Shown here: in pieces, positions 7,384-7,749 of the stretch
Layout: the number at the start of each line of letters is the position of its first letter
Position numbering within the stretch: position 1 is the first letter of the stretch
NCBI GenBank assembly: GCA_023253905.1
Contig: JALREG010000017.1
Location: 1 to 7,749 of the forward strand
DNA length: 7,749 nt
Source of the DNA: Burkholderiaceae bacterium
GTDB taxonomy: Bacteria; Pseudomonadota; Gammaproteobacteria; Burkholderiales; Burkholderiaceae
Direction: 5' to 3'
The notes under the pieces: model-generated
Databases searched by the model: none
The model's input: only the letters and a program-made list of their open reading frames with translations
What the model was told of the DNA's origin: nothing
Position numbers and translations under genes: made by a program

Positions 7384-7447
7384 ATTGACGCGCCCCTCGC
7401 GCTGACGCGGGCGGGACGGGGAGCGCCGAGGCAACGGGCGTGACGGG

Positions 7448-7749
7448 TCAGGCCGTGTCGGAGAGCAGCCCAGTGCCTATCATGGAATCACGACTCACGA
7501 TCGCGGCGAGCGCTTCTTCGTCGAGGTGCTCAGTATGGGCGGGGCGTTCGGGGATGACGAGATAACGCAGGTCAGCGGTGCTGTCGACCACCCGGATTTC
7601 AGTGCTCTGCGGCAACGAGACGCCAAATTCCTCGAGGACCACCCTCGGCTCGCGAACCACTCGTGCACGGTATTCGCGGCTCTTGTACCAGGCTGGGGGA
7701 ATGCCCAGAATCATTCGCGGATAGCAGGAGCACAGGGTGCACACCACCA
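7448..7749 (-). CDS. nthA: Nitrile hydratase alpha subunit, C-terminal half (gene runs off the window)
   Basis: C-terminal part of the alpha subunit of a cobalt-type nitrile hydratase, which hydrates nitriles to amides (R-CN to R-CONH2) as an alpha-beta complex. One hundred residues are visible, about half of a typical alpha subunit. The metal-binding motif VVCTLCSC is at the very edge (visible residues 1-8). Its C3, C6 and C8 with S7 form the claw setting; two of the cysteines are oxidised in known enzymes. Thr within CTLC, followed by CY, is typical of cobalt rather than iron enzymes. Further family landmarks are [45 protein letters not shown] and the terminal SRDSMIG. The GTG at 7747-7745 encodes the first Val of the motif and is not the start; the true start lies beyond the window. 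The related thiocyanate hydrolase gamma subunit shares this motif and cannot be fully excluded. No beta subunit or activator gene follows downstream, so they should lie upstream, outside the window. Confidence 0.9.
   Translation of the reverse strand, partial: VVCTLCSCYPRMILGIPPAWYKSREYRARVVREPRVVLEEFGVSLPQSTEIRVVDSTADLRYLVIPERPAHTEHLDEEALAAIVSRDSMIGTGLLSDTA

Noticed and set aside
7388..7426. Possible terminator hairpin after the nitrile hydratase alpha gene (complement GCGCTCCCC against GGGGCGCGT).
   Set aside because: The stem has an internal mismatch and a loop of about 21 bases, and it is followed by CAATTTGG instead of a T tract. It also runs into the trp promoter region. GC richness alone could explain it.

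Overview
The window is a GC-rich, densely coded stretch of chromosome. It looks like a betaproteobacterium, probably Burkholderiales. The reasons are the very Burkholderiales-like TrpD and TrpC sequences, the paaI-paaK pair, and the tight overlapping operon style. This assignment rests on recalled family sequences, not on a search. There is no sign of a mobile element, CRISPR array, tRNA or rRNA.

Left block (+ strand, 1-5260). The end of paaI (phenylacetyl-CoA-pathway thioesterase) overlaps paaK (phenylacetate-CoA ligase) in an ATGA. paaK overlaps an acuI/yhdH-type acrylyl-CoA reductase gene in a second ATGA. That gene overlaps a MocA-like nucleotidyltransferase gene by 14 bases. After a 25-base gap comes a gene for an M61-family metallopeptidase with a C-terminal PDZ domain. 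The first four genes look translationally coupled. PaaI and PaaK belong to aerobic phenylacetate catabolism. The roles of the next two in that setting are not obvious.

Right block (- strand, 7749-5272). Reading leftwards, the order is the C-terminal half of a cobalt-type nitrile hydratase alpha subunit (cut by the window edge), a 296-base regulatory gap, trpD and trpC. trpC converges on the M61 gene with only 11 bases between the stop codons.

The most informative non-genic structure is in the 7152-7447 gap. It holds a sigma70-like promoter and a 27-codon leader ORF with TGG-CGC-TGG near its end. Downstream is a 12-bp hairpin followed by a T-rich tract, just ahead of trpD. One GC segment between them can pair either with the Trp-codon region or with the terminator's left arm. 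This is the layout of a ribosome-mediated trp attenuator. The leader ATG sits where transcription should start, so the leader may be translated from a leaderless transcript. I see no convincing wholly new system; this attenuator and the gene neighbourhoods are the points worth following up.
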